Source of the DNA: Nymphalis io
Taxonomy: Eukaryota > Arthropoda > Insecta > Lepidoptera > Nymphalidae
Direction: 5' to 3'
Assembly (NCBI RefSeq): GCF_905147045.1
Contig: NC_065905.1
Coordinates: 3,906,001-3,970,000, forward strand
DNA: 64,000 nucleotides
A model generated the notes under the pieces. That model was given only the letters and a program-made list of their open reading frames with translations, searched no databases and was not told the DNA's origin. This document shows, piece by piece, positions 1 to 11,212 of this stretch. Position numbers and translations under genes: made by a program. Positions within the stretch are counted from its first letter, which is position 1; the number at the start of each line of letters is the position of its first letter.

Positions 1-1493
1 GAGATATACTCGTATTGTAAGCCCTAAAAGAGTTTTTAGTATTTATTTGAACGATATAGTAACTGTTCCTTTTTATTAAAAAAAACAGAATCAGTTTATG
101 GTCAATTCTTCGTGTATTTTGTCTTTCTTTCTTATACGTTGACGTTATCGAAATTAAAGTTTTATTTTTATACTAGCTATCATCCGCCTACTTCACAAAG
201 TGTGTATTAGATTGTAGGCATATTTATTTTGTTTTTTTTTTTATGAATTATAATAAACAAAAAAGTATCAGATCGCATTCTATTCCGAGTATTTATTTAC
301 CTACGTACTAAGTCTAATACGAATCCGTTCAAACAAACATAGTGCATGTTCATATTTAAACTATAAAAGGTCAAATATGATGATGATTATTGTAGTGTTT
401 GTATTTTTTTTGTAAATTTTTTTAATCATTGTTCCATTTTTAAAATTTTAGCATTAGCTATTTTAATATAATTAAATAAGACATACATAATATTTATTTT
501 ATATATTTTATTCGCGGTTTAACTAAAATCACATTTTAGAGTTACATTCTTAGAACTCTAATAAAGTTTATAATGAATACTTAATATCAAATACACTATC
601 GAATATCTATCGAGAATTACTATTATTTATAGTTTGCCCTCCAATCAAATGTCAATCGTGTATTAGTGGGGATGAAAAGCCTTAAGGGGTCGGGTTCGAA
701 TCTGCTTACACTTCACTAGGCCGTCCCTTAATAGCGTTGAGCTATTAATGAGATTAAACTTTTAAATTATCAAACAAATAGTATCAGAAATTACTATTTA
801 GAGCTTAAATAATTTCTTTAGAATATTTCTTGAAGTAATTTGCTTAAAAACCAAATAATTTCAGAAAATATTTAACGAAAATTAATCGTTGTCTATTCTT
901 CTCTATAAAATTCATTCCAAGTACTAGCTCAGCCTATCGTTGGCTATTTAATGAATATAAACGAAAAACTTTATTCAATAAAAAACCTATTATTGAATAA
1001 ATAATAAATATTAAGAAATATTTCAATTTGTTAAGGCTGTTGAAATTCTAAATATAATACAATGCTGAGTCATGAAGTACCAATTAAATTATTTTATTTA
1101 ATAAGAACATTGGAGCTTGCTACTGAATAAAGATAGGTAAAAAGATAGGTAACTTCATTACAAAACACACTGCGCTACAGAGGTGGGTATATAAATCGAA
1201 TAGTAACAGATAAAAGGAGTTATATAAGTGGCTCATTTGGGTGGAAACCATCCATTCATTTCATTTACTTAAAATCCATCCAGTTAAATCTACTGTCAAC
1301 CGTTACTACCTTGCACAACTGCGATCCAGTTTTATAGATGAATGAGACGATGAACTGACATAACAGACAGCATATTTTAGACGAAGAAGTATTTTACTTG
1401 TAACGCGGATACCACACTCGAGACAAACTAACACACATCATATAACAAATATGTTTTTGTGTTATATACATGATATTTTCAATGCCTCAAATT
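1..1493. other. A+T-rich unique DNA, no gene
   Basis: No open frame of 60 codons or more and no recognisable repeat. A short tRNA B-box-like string (gggttcgaatc, about 690-700) may be the last trace of an old SINE. Confidence 0.6.
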
Positions 1494-1738
1494 GCCTCGT
1501 TGGTCTAGTGGCTTGATGTAAGGCCACAGACCCGGAGATCCTGGGTTCAATTCCCAGGTCGGGCCAGTAAAAAGTTATTGGGTTTTTCTGTCAGAAAATT
1601 CTCAGTAGCAGGCCGGAGTGTAGAAGCTGGAAGTGTGTACATTCCCGTGCCTCGGAAAGCACTGTGCACTATAATATTTCCTGCGCAGTTGGCTAATCTC
1701 TCTTGGAGATTGGCCGCCGACATTATTATTTTTAATGC
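1494..1738 (+). mobile_element. Family C tRNA-derived SINE
   Basis: The head resembles a tRNA gene: A box tggtctagtgg at 1501-1511 and B box ggttcaattcc at 1544-1554, followed by a body found again on the minus strand at 56432-56742. These are the internal RNA polymerase III promoter elements expected of a tRNA-derived SINE. It is not a functional tRNA, because the ends do not form an acceptor stem and the same head recurs with the same SINE body. The copy ends in an (att)-rich stretch. This is one of the two best-preserved family C copies in the window. Confidence 0.75.
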
Positions 1739-2502
1739 AATGAATTAATCCAATAAGTATAAGGAACGTATTACAGAAAGTGACTCAAGTAGATTTTATA
1801 CTCTAATATTATTATTTTAGAACGAGTTTTAATTATAACTTAGTTGAAGCTAGCCTCAAGTATCGGATTGATATCTGTTTAAATTGTCTTTGATTGAAGT
1901 CTGTTCTCATTTAGCATTCTTAATAATATCAAATTTACTCCATTTCTCGCAAAATCTGGTTAAAAAGTGACGAAATATCCCTGCTTAAAACAGAACTTAA
2001 AAATACAAATAACGACACAGTTGAGGTAATTAACAACAATACGTCCAAATTATTAAGAAATAGTAGCTTATTACATAATAATATAATATATAATACCTCA
2101 ATCTAATATTACACTAAAAGTAAATAGGAATGTCTAATGTCATACTTGCCGACAGTCAACATTTTCATGTTTATTCAAAATTTCACGAATGCAGTTGAAT
2201 TTTATTCGCGTTTTTTAGTGATAATATCGCGAAGTGATAAAAACATAAATTTTACGTTGTAGGTATTTATTATGACTATCCAAATAATTAAGACGTATTC
2301 TTCTCGTAAGTCTAGGTCCACGTCCTTGAAAATGTAAACAAGCGGATGAATCCACGCACGAATAAGAGTTATATATGTTTTGCTGATCAGATCCATGCAA
2401 TTACAGTAAAGCACTTGGAAGAAATCCACCAACTAGAAATACAACACATTTTAAAAGAGAAGCTACAGCCGGCCAAAACCAGCAAACAAAGACCTGTGAA
2501 TA
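1739..2502. other. Unique A+T-rich DNA
   Basis: The minus-strand open frames of 60-80 codons at 2202-2432 and 2215-2400 have low-complexity composition and no recognised domain. The stretch 2330-2500 is somewhat richer in G+C but unassigned. Confidence 0.5.
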
Positions 2503-2798
2503 TTTTTTTTTTTTTATAGAATAGGAAGGCGGACGAGCATATGGGCCACCTGATGGTAAGTGGTCACCAACGCTCTTAGACATTAGCATTGTAAGAAATG
2601 TCAACCATCGCTTACATATCCAATGCGCCACCAACCTTGGGAACTAAGATTTTATGTCCCTTGTGCCTGTAATTACACTGGCTCACTCACCCTTCAAACC
2701 GGAACACAACAATATCAAGTATTGCTGTTTTGCGGTGGAATATCTGATGAGTGGGTGGTACCTACCCAGACGAGCTTGCACAAAGCCCTACCACCAGT
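2503..2798 (-). mobile_element. Family A SINE-like repeat, well preserved
   Basis: Near full-length copy of the commonest repeat here. In element orientation it starts actggtggtagagctttgtg and ends with tattctata plus an A tail, seen here as the T run at 2503-2515. The A tail implies retroposition using a LINE's enzymes. No clear pol III boxes were found, so 'SINE-like' is a description by size and tail. It differs from the copy at 28170-28467 at about three positions over 290 bp. Open frames across it, beginning MRHQPWELR, recur in every good copy and are by-products of the repeat. Confidence 0.85.
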
Positions 2799-3146
2799 AA
2801 TTAATTTATATTGGTATTTTCAATAGGAAAAAAAAATCTCTGATATTTCTGTCCAGTCATGCAGTCTGCACTTTTTTATATCTGTAATTGTTGATTTGTT
2901 TGGTAAAATTAAATACATTTTCTATTAAAAAAATATTTTTATTGTCTACATAATTACCAAGGTTAAAACTGCTAGGAAATTTATATTAAGGTACTCTTTA
3001 TTGTTATTAATAAAAAATAAAATATATTATAATATTCTAATATAATTAGATACTTCATGGTTGCCGTCCCTTGGTTATAGGATTATTTCTCTTGTTATAT
3101 GAATATTGTATGTGTATATAAATATTGTACTACTTTTCGCCCGCGT
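2799..3146. other. A+T-rich unique DNA
   Basis: Nothing recognisable; long A and T runs only. Confidence 0.6.
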
Positions 3147-3275
3147 GTATGGAAAGTCAAAGTCAAAAATCGTTATTCAATATAGAAGCGTTACACTTGC
3201 TTATTGATTGTCATAAATCTACCACCGGTTCGGAAATAAACACCTCAGACCTGAGAAGAACCGGCGAATTCCAAA
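3147..3275. repeat. Family F LINE-tail-like fragment
   Basis: Contains aaagtcaaagtcaaaaatcg and, near 3220-3262, an accggttcgg...gagaagaaccgg arrangement that I associate with 3' ends of lepidopteran LINEs. A shorter related piece lies at 19019-19085. Recognised from memory of such repeats; no coding potential. Confidence 0.45.
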
Positions 3276-3289
3276 TTTTATAAAAATCG

Positions 3290-3327
3290 CGTCAATAGTT
3301 AGCCGTGTAAGCGTAACAGACAGATAG
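3290..3327 (-). mobile_element. Helitron-like fragment, cut by family A copy
   Basis: The segment agcgtaacagacagatag matches the inner part of the short Helitron-like elements at 6982-7165 and 62630-62825. It ends exactly where the family A copy at 3328 begins, so that insertion probably truncated it. Confidence 0.45.
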
Positions 3328-3616
3328 ACTGGTGGTAGAGCTTTGTGCAAGCTCGTTTGGGTAGGTACCACCCACTCATCAGATATTCTACCGCAAAACA
3401 GCAGTACTTGGTATTGTTGTGTTCCGGTTTGAAGGGTGAGTGAGCCAGTGTAATTATAGGCACAAGGGACATAACATCTTAATCCCCAAGGTTGGTGGCG
3501 CATTGGTGATGTAAGCGATGGTTAACATTTCTTACAATGCCAATGTATATGGGCGTTGGTGACCACTTACCATCAGGTGGCTCATATGCTCGTTCGCCTT
3601 CCTATTCTAAAAAAAA
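3328..3616 (+). mobile_element. Family A SINE-like repeat
   Basis: Full-length copy from actggtgg to the tattctaaaaaaaa tail. It lies inside older repeat debris (Helitron-like fragment immediately upstream). No target duplication is clear. Confidence 0.85.
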
Positions 3617-4072
3617 TTTAAAACTAGATTTACGACTGAGTGTCGTTCTGTAATACGGACCTAAATGTAATAAAGGTAATTTGTGTGGTAAATGACAAGG
3701 AAAGTCGACTCGACGAAGTCGAAATTGGCACGCTTTGACATAATCTAGTCAGATGTTCGTTAAGGGAATAAAAAGGGTGGCCGCTGGTCACGCAATTCAT
3801 TAAAATCTACTTCAGTTATCAGATACCTGTATTCGAAACTATCTGCCATTTCATTGTGTTCGTTATAAATAGTTGATGGAACCCAGATTTAGAAATAATC
3901 TCATATTAATTAGCTTACCTTTCTTATTGTAAAATGTATATTAAAAAAATGTTTTGTATTCAATCGAAAGCAACAAAATAAAAAGATTTTTTATCCTAAT
4001 CTGGCTTGCCTTTTTGAACATTAAAGATTTTGAATCATTTATATATGTTAAGGGAGATTTGCTAATCGCAAG
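3617..4072. other. Unique DNA, no gene
   Basis: Moderate G+C around 3640-3850 but no open frame and no known repeat. Confidence 0.55.
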
Positions 4073-4083
4073 ACATTGTACAA

Positions 4084-4389
4084 GAACAGTGTACAGTAAC
4101 AGCCTGTGAATGTCCCACTGCTAGGCTAAGGCTTTTTGAGAAGAAGGTTTCGAGCTTATTCCACCACGCTGCTCCATTGCGGGTTGGTGGAATACACATG
4201 TGGCAGAATTGCAGTAAAATACGACACATGCAGGTTTCCTCACGATAATTTCCTTCACTGACAAAAACAATATGAATTATAATAACAAATTAAGCACATG
4301 AAAATTCAGTGGTGCTTGCCCGGGTTTGAGCCCACGATCATCGGTTAAGATTTACGCGTTCTTACCACTGGGCCATCTCGTTTTTTTTT
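4084..4389 (-). mobile_element. Family B SINE with 11-bp target duplication
   Basis: tRNA-derived SINE read on the minus strand. The A box is seen as ccactgggcca at 4365-4375 and the B box region as ggtttgagccc at 4323-4333. The tail ends in ctgttac-type repeats, here at the left end. The direct repeat acattgtacaa occurs at 4073-4083 and again at 4390-4400, directly flanking the element, which is the expected product of LINE-driven retroposition. Family B resembles the nymphalid Metulj SINE as I remember it. Confidence 0.88.
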
Positions 4390-4400
4390 ACATTGTACAA

Positions 4401-5520
4401 ACATGTGAGCAATCACAAGTGCCATATTAACATTTTATTGTGAAAGTAAAAGACTACAAAAATTACGAGGGCAGAGAAACCGCGTGGCGTACTTAGTTAA
4501 ACGCACGTATCCATACATAATCTAAATTTAAAGAGGTTAAAACCACAGGGCACAGCTAGTATGGTATATAGCTGATAACTTTCATCGTAACTTATTTTGG
4601 TTCTCGTTGGAACTTGAATATATGCAAATTTCGCAAGAAATCTCCAGACTCCAAGTTAAACCTTTGACAGTGCATTAATTAAAGTTAGGCATTCAATTTT
4701 CTAATAACCTAAAGTACTGGTACCTATATCTTAAAGCAAACTCACTCTAATAGAGTGTACTTCGGACGTAGAATGATGAATTCTACGTACAAAATTTTGG
4801 TAGTCAACAGTTATGTTGATCAATGTAAAACATTTTAATATTATAAAGAGAAAAGTTTTATTTGAGAACCGACATTGGCTAGTGGATACAGGACGTGAAC
4901 TTTAACCGAAAATTGTCGTTTCAATTTCTGACATAATCTGAGTTTTCATACGCTTAGTCTGCGTTAATTATTTCTCTCAGCGTTAAACAAACGCATGGTT
5001 CGTAAATCTCCCCGAATGATGTCTTGCTAATCTGCAATAGATATATCAACGAGAATTGCACCAGTATGATAGAATGTTCCAAGCTTTCTGGCATGTGGCT
5101 AAAACATTCTTGCAATTTACACGGTACGATGTGGATACTTAACTCTAAGTGGAATAAGGGCAATAACGTAAACTATGAACAAAAAGCACAAGAATCGTGT
5201 GTGCGATCTGCATTTGTGGCTGTATCGCGTCACACGATGAACTGTTTATTACAGGTACAGTGATGAAGACGCTACGCGCTGTTCATCAATAGAGACTGCT
5301 ATAAGAAAGATAAAAAAATACACCATCAAAATAGGAACACGTATACGACTGGGCCGTAATGGAAGCGTTTATTGGAGCCGAGAGGAGTGAATTTGAACGG
5401 TAAAGATCCCCGGTTAATAGTGCTGCAGTCACATAGCCAATGATAGTTTATGCATGCAATGCACATTTATTGCTACTTGCAATGGAAAGAAAAAATGCCA
5501 TACAATTAAAAACAGCAACT
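4401..5520. other. Unique DNA with a SINE-head fragment
   Basis: A short family B head (ggctagtgg ... gtgaactttaaccgaa) lies at about 4866-4912 on the plus strand. The stretch 4950-5270 has a more even base composition and a plus-strand open frame at 5024-5263 that begins at TTG and contains several Cys residues. It matches no family I know and has no ATG start, so I do not call it a gene. Confidence 0.45.
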
Positions 5521-5671
5521 CAGGCATAAGGATCATAACATATTCGCTCCCAAGGTTGGTATCGTATTGGTATGGTTCGTTGGTTAATATTTTGCTAATG
5601 TTTGTGGACGACGGTGTCCACTTACCATCAGGTCAGGTCAGGCCTATTTGCCTGTCTGCTTAAAAAAATTG
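5521..5671 (+). mobile_element. Family A copy, 5'-truncated and degraded
   Basis: Retains the 3' half (cccaaggttggt ... cttaccatcagg) with a small local duplication of caggt, ending in an A-rich tail. It lies directly upstream of a family B copy. Confidence 0.65.
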
Positions 5672-5679
5672 TAAAAAGT

Positions 5680-5989
5680 AAAGTATCAGCCTGTGTTCTA
5701 CTGCTGGGGTAAGCCCTCCTTATTTTGAGTAGAAGGATTGGAGATTATTCCACCACGCTGCTCCAATGCGGGTCGGTGGAATACACAAGTGGCAGAATTT
5801 AGTGAAATTAGACACATGCAGGTTTTCTCACGATGTTTTCCTTCACCGTCAAGCACGAGATGAATTATAAACACAAATTAAGCACATGAAAATTCAGTGG
5901 TGCTTGCCCGGGCTTGTAACCATGATCATCGGTTAGGATTCACGCGTTCTTAATCGTAAACCACTAGGCCATCTTTCTGCTTACATAAA
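5680..5989 (-). mobile_element. Family B SINE
   Basis: Nearly full-length minus-strand copy with some substitutions in the tail half. The flanking direct repeat taaaaagt (5672-5679 and 5990-5997) may be its target duplication but is A+T-rich and so weak evidence. Confidence 0.78.
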
Positions 5990-5997
5990 TAAAAAGT

Positions 5998-6524
5998 GAA
6001 TGTGGTTGTACTAAATTTATACGGAGTGTAGGTTTATCAATATAATGTACATATATTGTATTACATAATTATATATCACACAAAATACACCTCCAACAGT
6101 CATAACATTTTATTAGTATAAACAAAGGTAGGCAATTCAAACAATACCTATCTTATAATCCAATCGGGACTGTGAATCGAATCGTAATGAGGTTCGACCC
6201 TCATCCAAGGCTTAATTACTTATCATCTAATGATAAAACTGAAGATTAAATTCATGTTTGCTACTTTGCCCTTTGCGAAATGATTTATTCGCACCATTGA
6301 AGCGTGACTATAATTTAAATTGGATATCGATTTTGATTTATCGCACTAAATAGATGTATTGCCTTTGTTTAAATATGATACATATTTTTTTATGAATAAT
6401 TATTTTTGAATTATAATTGATGCTTGAGAACTACAAACAAAATTACAGAATATAATTAAATGAAACGCTACAACTGAGAAACTTAGTAAACTTAAAGAAG
6501 AAACTCAGTAGTAATTCTTCCCTA
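5998..6524. other. A+T-rich unique DNA
   Basis: A tRNA B-box-like string (ggttcgaccc) near 6193 is the only feature; no flanking A box was seen. Confidence 0.55.
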
Positions 6525-6532
6525 ATATACAT

Positions 6533-6705
6533 CAGTAACAGCCTGTTAATGTCCCACTGCTGGGCTAAGGTCTCCTCTCCCTTTTGAGGAGAAGATTTGG
6601 AGCTTATTCCACCACGCTGCTCCAATGCGGGTTGGTAGAATACACATGTCGCAGAATTTCAATGAAATTTCACGCGTTCTAACCACTAGGCCATCTCGGT
6701 TTTTT
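6533..6705 (-). mobile_element. Family B SINE with internal deletion
   Basis: Both ends are present, but the middle third is missing: the sequence passes from caatgaaat directly to ttcacgcgttc, at a 2-3 base microhomology. The flanking direct repeat atatacat (6525-6532 and 6706-6713) indicates that the element inserted with both ends. Confidence 0.8.
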
Positions 6706-6981
6706 ATATACATAATATAAATCATCAATGACATATATATGACTATTATATCCGATACATTATGTTATTTTATTCGTATATTATGTTACACTAGATTTAA
6801 ATATTATTAATTTTTAAAGTTAAAAATATGTGCATGTTTTTATTATAGAAACGAATATCTTAGCATCTGATATAGACTTTGCGGAGTCGGAAGCGTCTTT
6901 GTATTATGTGTTTATTATTACAGTAAATAAAGCGAGACTAATTGCAGCACAATCGCGTTTATTAAGAGGCTAACATATTAA

Positions 6982-7165
6982 CTAGATTCGCCCGCGGCTG
7001 CGCTCGCGTGTGAAGCGGCTAGGATGCAGGTGTCAGATATAAAAAATAGTCTATGTCCTTCCTTGTGGTTTAAACTTGCTTTATATTAAATTCAATTAAA
7101 ATCGGTTCAGTGATTTGGCAAAAGCCTAACAGACAGAGTTATTTTACAATAATAATATTAGTAGA
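6982..7165 (-). mobile_element. Short non-autonomous Helitron-like element
   Basis: On the minus strand the element starts TCTACTAATATTATT (7165 leftward) and ends ...GAATCTAG (6982). It is flanked by A on the 5' side and T on the 3' side, the Helitron arrangement of insertion between A and T with 5'-TC and 3'-CTAG ends. The G+C-rich end cccgcggctgcgctcgcg (6990-7007) is shared with many lepidopteran copies of this type. It has no coding capacity. Confidence 0.65.
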
Positions 7166-8157
7166 TAGTATACATCTTCCTGTAAATGAATGTCACAGTT
7201 GTTTCGAACATATAGGATAACGTTATCTATGTAAATATATTATTTACTACCATGTAGTATGAAGCTAATTATAATATAATCCTGATTTAATTGATACGAT
7301 ACCAATTATATGAGGATTAACTTTATTTATAGCAAACGGTTGCAAAAGCCAACTATTTTAACTGTACAACAATGAGACAAATGCAAGAAAGCCGTATATA
7401 TTTAAATTTGTATAGAATATTATTTACTAGCTACCTAGGTGTTACTTATACATATGTATAGCGGGTGACGAAATTAACAATGCCGTGTCTCCTCTCAAAT
7501 GTCAAATCAATAAACAGATAGGGAGAAATCAGTGTTAAATTGATCAGTTGCTAAGACGCTCATAATTAAGCCGTCAGTATCTTGTTAACATTAAAATTAA
7601 ATTCAAACTTTGATTGCCAGCAAAAGCCGTTGTTATTATTTTATGAGCATCGTTACAAGTCGTATTTCACTTAAGATATTTTCGAGTTTCGTGTGAGGTC
7701 AATTCACTAGAATCTTCCTTTAAATATAATCCTGTAAAATGATTCGAAGTGAAATCGGCGATTAAAAATTGAATAATTAACAATAACACAATGTTTTATA
7801 TTTAAAATTAATTAGTTAACGCTTCATATAATATATTTTACTATTTCAACGATATGATTAATTTCAACTTCTGTAACTATAAACAATCAATCGATGAAAT
7901 CCGATCCAGATTCCTTATTTAAAACGTATACAATTTTTTACCATTATAAGAGCGTAATGGAGAAAAGTGAATATTTTAATTTGATTTATATAGTACAATA
8001 TATAACTATATTAAAATCAAGGCATGCACTTAAGAGTACAATCATGGCTGACGGCAAGCAATATTAAAATCTAGGTTAGAGTGCGCTTGCTTATAGACTA
8101 CTTATTCAGTTTTTCCTTTGAGATACTAAATTATACATAGTAATTAGTATTAGTATT
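7166..8157. other. A+T-rich unique DNA
   Basis: No open frame above 60 codons and no repeat recognised. Confidence 0.6.
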
Positions 8158-8451
8158 ACTGGTGGTAGAGCTTTGTGCAAGCTCGTCTGGGTAGGTACCA
8201 CCCACACATCAGATATTCTACCGCAAAACAGCAATACATGATATTGTTGTGTTCCAGTTTGAAGGGTGAGTGAGCCAGTGTAATTACAGGCACAAGGGAC
8301 ATAAAATCTTAGTTCCCAAGGTTGGTGGCGCATTGGCTATAAGCGATGGTTGACATTTCTTACAATGCCAATGTCTAAGGGCGTTTGGTGACCACTTACC
8401 ATCAGGTGGCCCATAGGCTCGTCCACCTTCCTATTCTATAAAAAAAAAAAA
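8158..8451 (+). mobile_element. Family A SINE-like repeat
   Basis: Full-length, ending in tattctata and an A run. Seven bases later lies the target duplication of the adjoining family B copy in opposite orientation. Confidence 0.85.
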
Positions 8452-8467
8452 GTGTAATACAGATTCA

Positions 8468-8794
8468 GTAACAGTAACAGTAACAGCCTGTGAATGTCCC
8501 ACTGCTGAGCTAAGGCCTCCTCTCCCTTTTGAGGAGAGGGTTTGGAGCTTATTCCACCACGCTGCTCCAATGCGGGTTGGTGGAATACACATGTCTAATT
8601 TCAATGAAATTAGACACGTGCAGGTTTCCTCACGATGTTTTCCTTCACCGTCAAGCACGAGATGAATTATAGTCACAAATTAAGCACATGATAATTCAGT
8701 GGTGCTTGCCCGGGTTTTGAATCCACGATCGTCGGTTAAGATTCACGCGTTCTAACCACTAGGCCATCTCGGCTTTTTTAATTTTAATTTTTTT
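8468..8794 (-). mobile_element. Family B SINE with 10-bp target duplication
   Basis: Full-length copy. The tail carries three tandem gtaaca units (8468-8486). The A box is at 8756-8766 (ccactaggcca, minus strand). tacagattca flanks it at 8458-8467 and 8795-8804, a perfect target duplication. Confidence 0.9.
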
Positions 8795-9004
8795 TACAGA
8801 TTCAATTTAATTATTTATAATTAAGGGAAAAGACTTAACGATATATGGATCTTAACCGAAGCTTCACAGATTCATATCCGGGAGATCATTACTGATGTAA
8901 AATGTATTAGAAAAATTGCTAATGACGAATAATTTTTGTTTGTTCTGCTTTTTAAATTACTTGTTAATACTTTACTTTATATACTTTAATTACTTGTTAG
9001 ATAA

Positions 9005-9273
9005 ATGATACTTTTTTATATTGAGGACATTATTCAGACAAGGCCATCTGATCCCAAAATTAAGCAGAGCTTGTACTATGGGAACCAGACAACTGATATA
9101 CTACATACTTCTCTTTTGTAAATACATACTTATATAGATAATTACAACCAGACTCAGGACAAACAGACATGTTTATACACTCAAATGTCTGTCTTGGGTG
9201 GGAATCGAACTCACGACATGCGGCGCGAAAGGCAAGTATCCACCGACCACACCAACCGGCTCGTCAAATTTAA
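9005..9273 (-). mobile_element. Family D tRNA-derived SINE
   Basis: Minus-strand relative of 29946-30205. The tRNA-like head lies at the right end, with gggaatcgaac (B box on the minus strand) and a ccacaccaaccggctcgtc terminus. The body, with tacatacttatatagataat, is shared between both copies. Confidence 0.72.
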
Positions 9274-10037
9274 TATTATAACTTGTTCTTCTTAGGTTTA
9301 CTCCATGTTTCAATGTAAATAGGAAACTTTGTTGGCTTATGTGAGACTTATTTTGTTATCAAATGTTTATGTATTATATTATGCAGTATCTTTCCCAAAA
9401 TAAATAAATGAATGAATAAAGTTCTGCTATATGTATCCAACGACCTACAATGAAGCTTATTGAATTAAGTCTTAAGCCTTCTTCTTAAGACGAACGGGTC
9501 TTTGCCCAGTATTGGGTTATATATGGGCGATAATTTTGCATTGTACGATAAGCTTTGTTACTGAAAATGCGAAATTTAAGTCAAATATTTAACTTCGGTT
9601 TATTGGTGTCATTTTTAATAAAATTAAGTCGACTCGAAAGTCTTAATTGGGGGAACTTATAATTTCAGTAACAACGTAGTCAAAAGATCCGCTTACTGTA
9701 TCAAGCAAAAACTTTCATAAAATACTATGTAACTTTAAAAAAGAAAAATTTATCATCAAAAAAAGAAAAGGGGTTATAGGGAGTGAGACCATTGAATAAT
9801 AGGATCATTTATATACTACAGCTACAATTAAGAAGAGAATGAGGAGACAGATTTTTTGAGCTAGAATCGCCGACTAAAAATTGAAAAATTAACAATTAAA
9901 TCATGTTTTTTAACATTCAGCAGTAACACTTCATTATATTAGGTATATCTTTTTAACATTTCTATCTATGAAATTCAATTTAGATTGTTTATACAACTTT
10001 AAAAAATTTAACCATTGCTTTTGCAAGAGTCTGCTGG
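9274..10037. other. Unique DNA with a LINE-tail-like scrap
   Basis: Around 9488-9532, ctttgcccagtattgggtta resembles the 3' end of lepidopteran LINEs. The remainder is unassigned. Confidence 0.45.
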
Positions 10038-10080
10038 TAATTGCAGAAGTCAGGTCGTACTAACCTGACTTCTGCGATTA
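10038..10080. repeat. Hairpin: 18-bp arms, 7-nt loop
   Basis: taattgcagaagtcaggt (10038-10055) pairs with 10063-10080 with one mismatch across the loop cgtacta. It has no partner elsewhere in the window. Confidence 0.85.
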
Positions 10081-10344
10081 TCCTTGACTATTTCTTGGGC
10101 TGTTACTTAGATTTTTTTACCAGAAACACCCAATATGTATTCTGTAGGCATAAAGGTGACAGGGTGCAAAACAACAAAGCGGCTGGCTAAAAATGAATAA
10201 ATAATCAATATAAATGAAATAAAACATTAAATCAACTGTATAAAGTACTCACAAAGCTAGACTGACCAAAAAATTAAAATAAAATACTAGTTAAGATTTA
10301 AAATTAATTTTAAATTATCTTATCATATCAATTACCTCATCATT

Positions 10345-10500
10345 ATCATATCTTTGAAGGATAAGATCAGAAATGAGATTATCCGGAAAAGAACCGGAGT
10401 CACCGACATAGCTTGCAAAATTAGCAGGCTGAAGTGGCAATGGGTTGGTCACGTATGTCGTAGGACCGATGGCCGTTGGAGCAGACGAGTCCTAGAGTGT
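10345..10500 (+). pseudogene. RTE-type LINE fragment, C-terminal region
   Basis: Reads KDKIRNEIIRKRTGVTD ... KWQWVGHVCRRTDGRW in one frame. This is the conserved region after the reverse transcriptase in RTE-like LINEs. The same region is present in the element at 46073-46991, so both belong to one family. It is truncated at both ends and joins a family D fragment at about 10501. Confidence 0.75.
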
Positions 10501-10502
10501 AT

Positions 10503-10612
10503 TGTAAGTATGTATTTACAAAAGAAAAGTATATGTAGTATATCAGTTGCCTGGTTTCCATAGCACAAGCTTTGCTTAGTTTGGGCCGTGGCCGTGTGTG
10601 AATAATGTCCTA
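10503..10612 (+). mobile_element. Family D SINE fragment, 3' half
   Basis: gtaagtatgtatttacaaaa through ggccgtgtgtgaa matches the second half of 29946-30205. The tRNA-like head is absent and LINE sequence takes its place. Confidence 0.7.
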
Positions 10613-11016
10613 CTTTAGTTTTATTTTTTTTTCTTCCACTACCGTCGTGTTGCCCAATCCTTTAGTAGTTGTTTAGTAAAAAGTATTAATTTGTCCACAC
10701 ATTCATACTTCAAACTAGACTATAAAACGGATTGTGTATTTTTATTTAAAATGGGTGCAGTCATATAAATATAAGAGCCTTACGTTAACTCGTAATTAAT
10801 ATATTAATAACAAAGATACAAATATTCATATTATAACGAAGAGGTAAATCTTTATTCATATAATTAGGTCAAACAAACGTACCGCTTCAAGACATCATCT
10901 TCTATGTCACGAGGGTGCTCACTAAAAGTGTATGTAACCTACATAAATTACAGCTTAGGATTTGTTGCAAATAATATTTCGTTTAATATATTTCGTTACA
11001 CCATTATAATTATAAG
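10613..11016. other. A+T-rich unique DNA
   Basis: Nothing recognisable. Confidence 0.55.
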
Positions 11017-11212
11017 GGGCTCGTTGTTCTTGTGGTTAATTTATAATACTGTATCCCGGAGATCTGGGTTCAAATCCAATGTAACGTTAGTGAGTTTTTC
11101 TGTTAAGACGTTTGTAGCAACAGGTTGGCGTATAAAAGTAGGTACTGTGCATTTCTGTGTCTCGGAAAGCAGAAGTCCTTCCGGTAGTGTCAGATTGAAA
11201 ATTCCCTTCTTG
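11017..11212 (+). mobile_element. Family C SINE, degraded
   Basis: Keeps the B box region (ctgggttcaaatcc), the gagtttttctgtt segment and the tgtctcggaaagca block of 1494-1738, with many changes. The 114-codon open frame at 10904-11248 is accidental. Confidence 0.65.

Noticed and set aside
1494..1566. tRNA gene
   Set aside because: A and B boxes are present but no closing acceptor stem, and the same head precedes the same SINE body at 56432-56742. Part of a SINE.
2623..2826. Recurrent open frame beginning MRHQPWELRFYVPCACNYTG, present at eight or more places
   Set aside because: It is the translation of the family A repeat read across its conserved body; it appears wherever the repeat is well preserved and always runs into different flanking sequence. 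Not a protein family.
5024..5263. Cys-containing 79-codon frame as a gene
   Set aside because: Begins at TTG, no ATG start, no recognised domain, and an opposing frame of similar length on the other strand.
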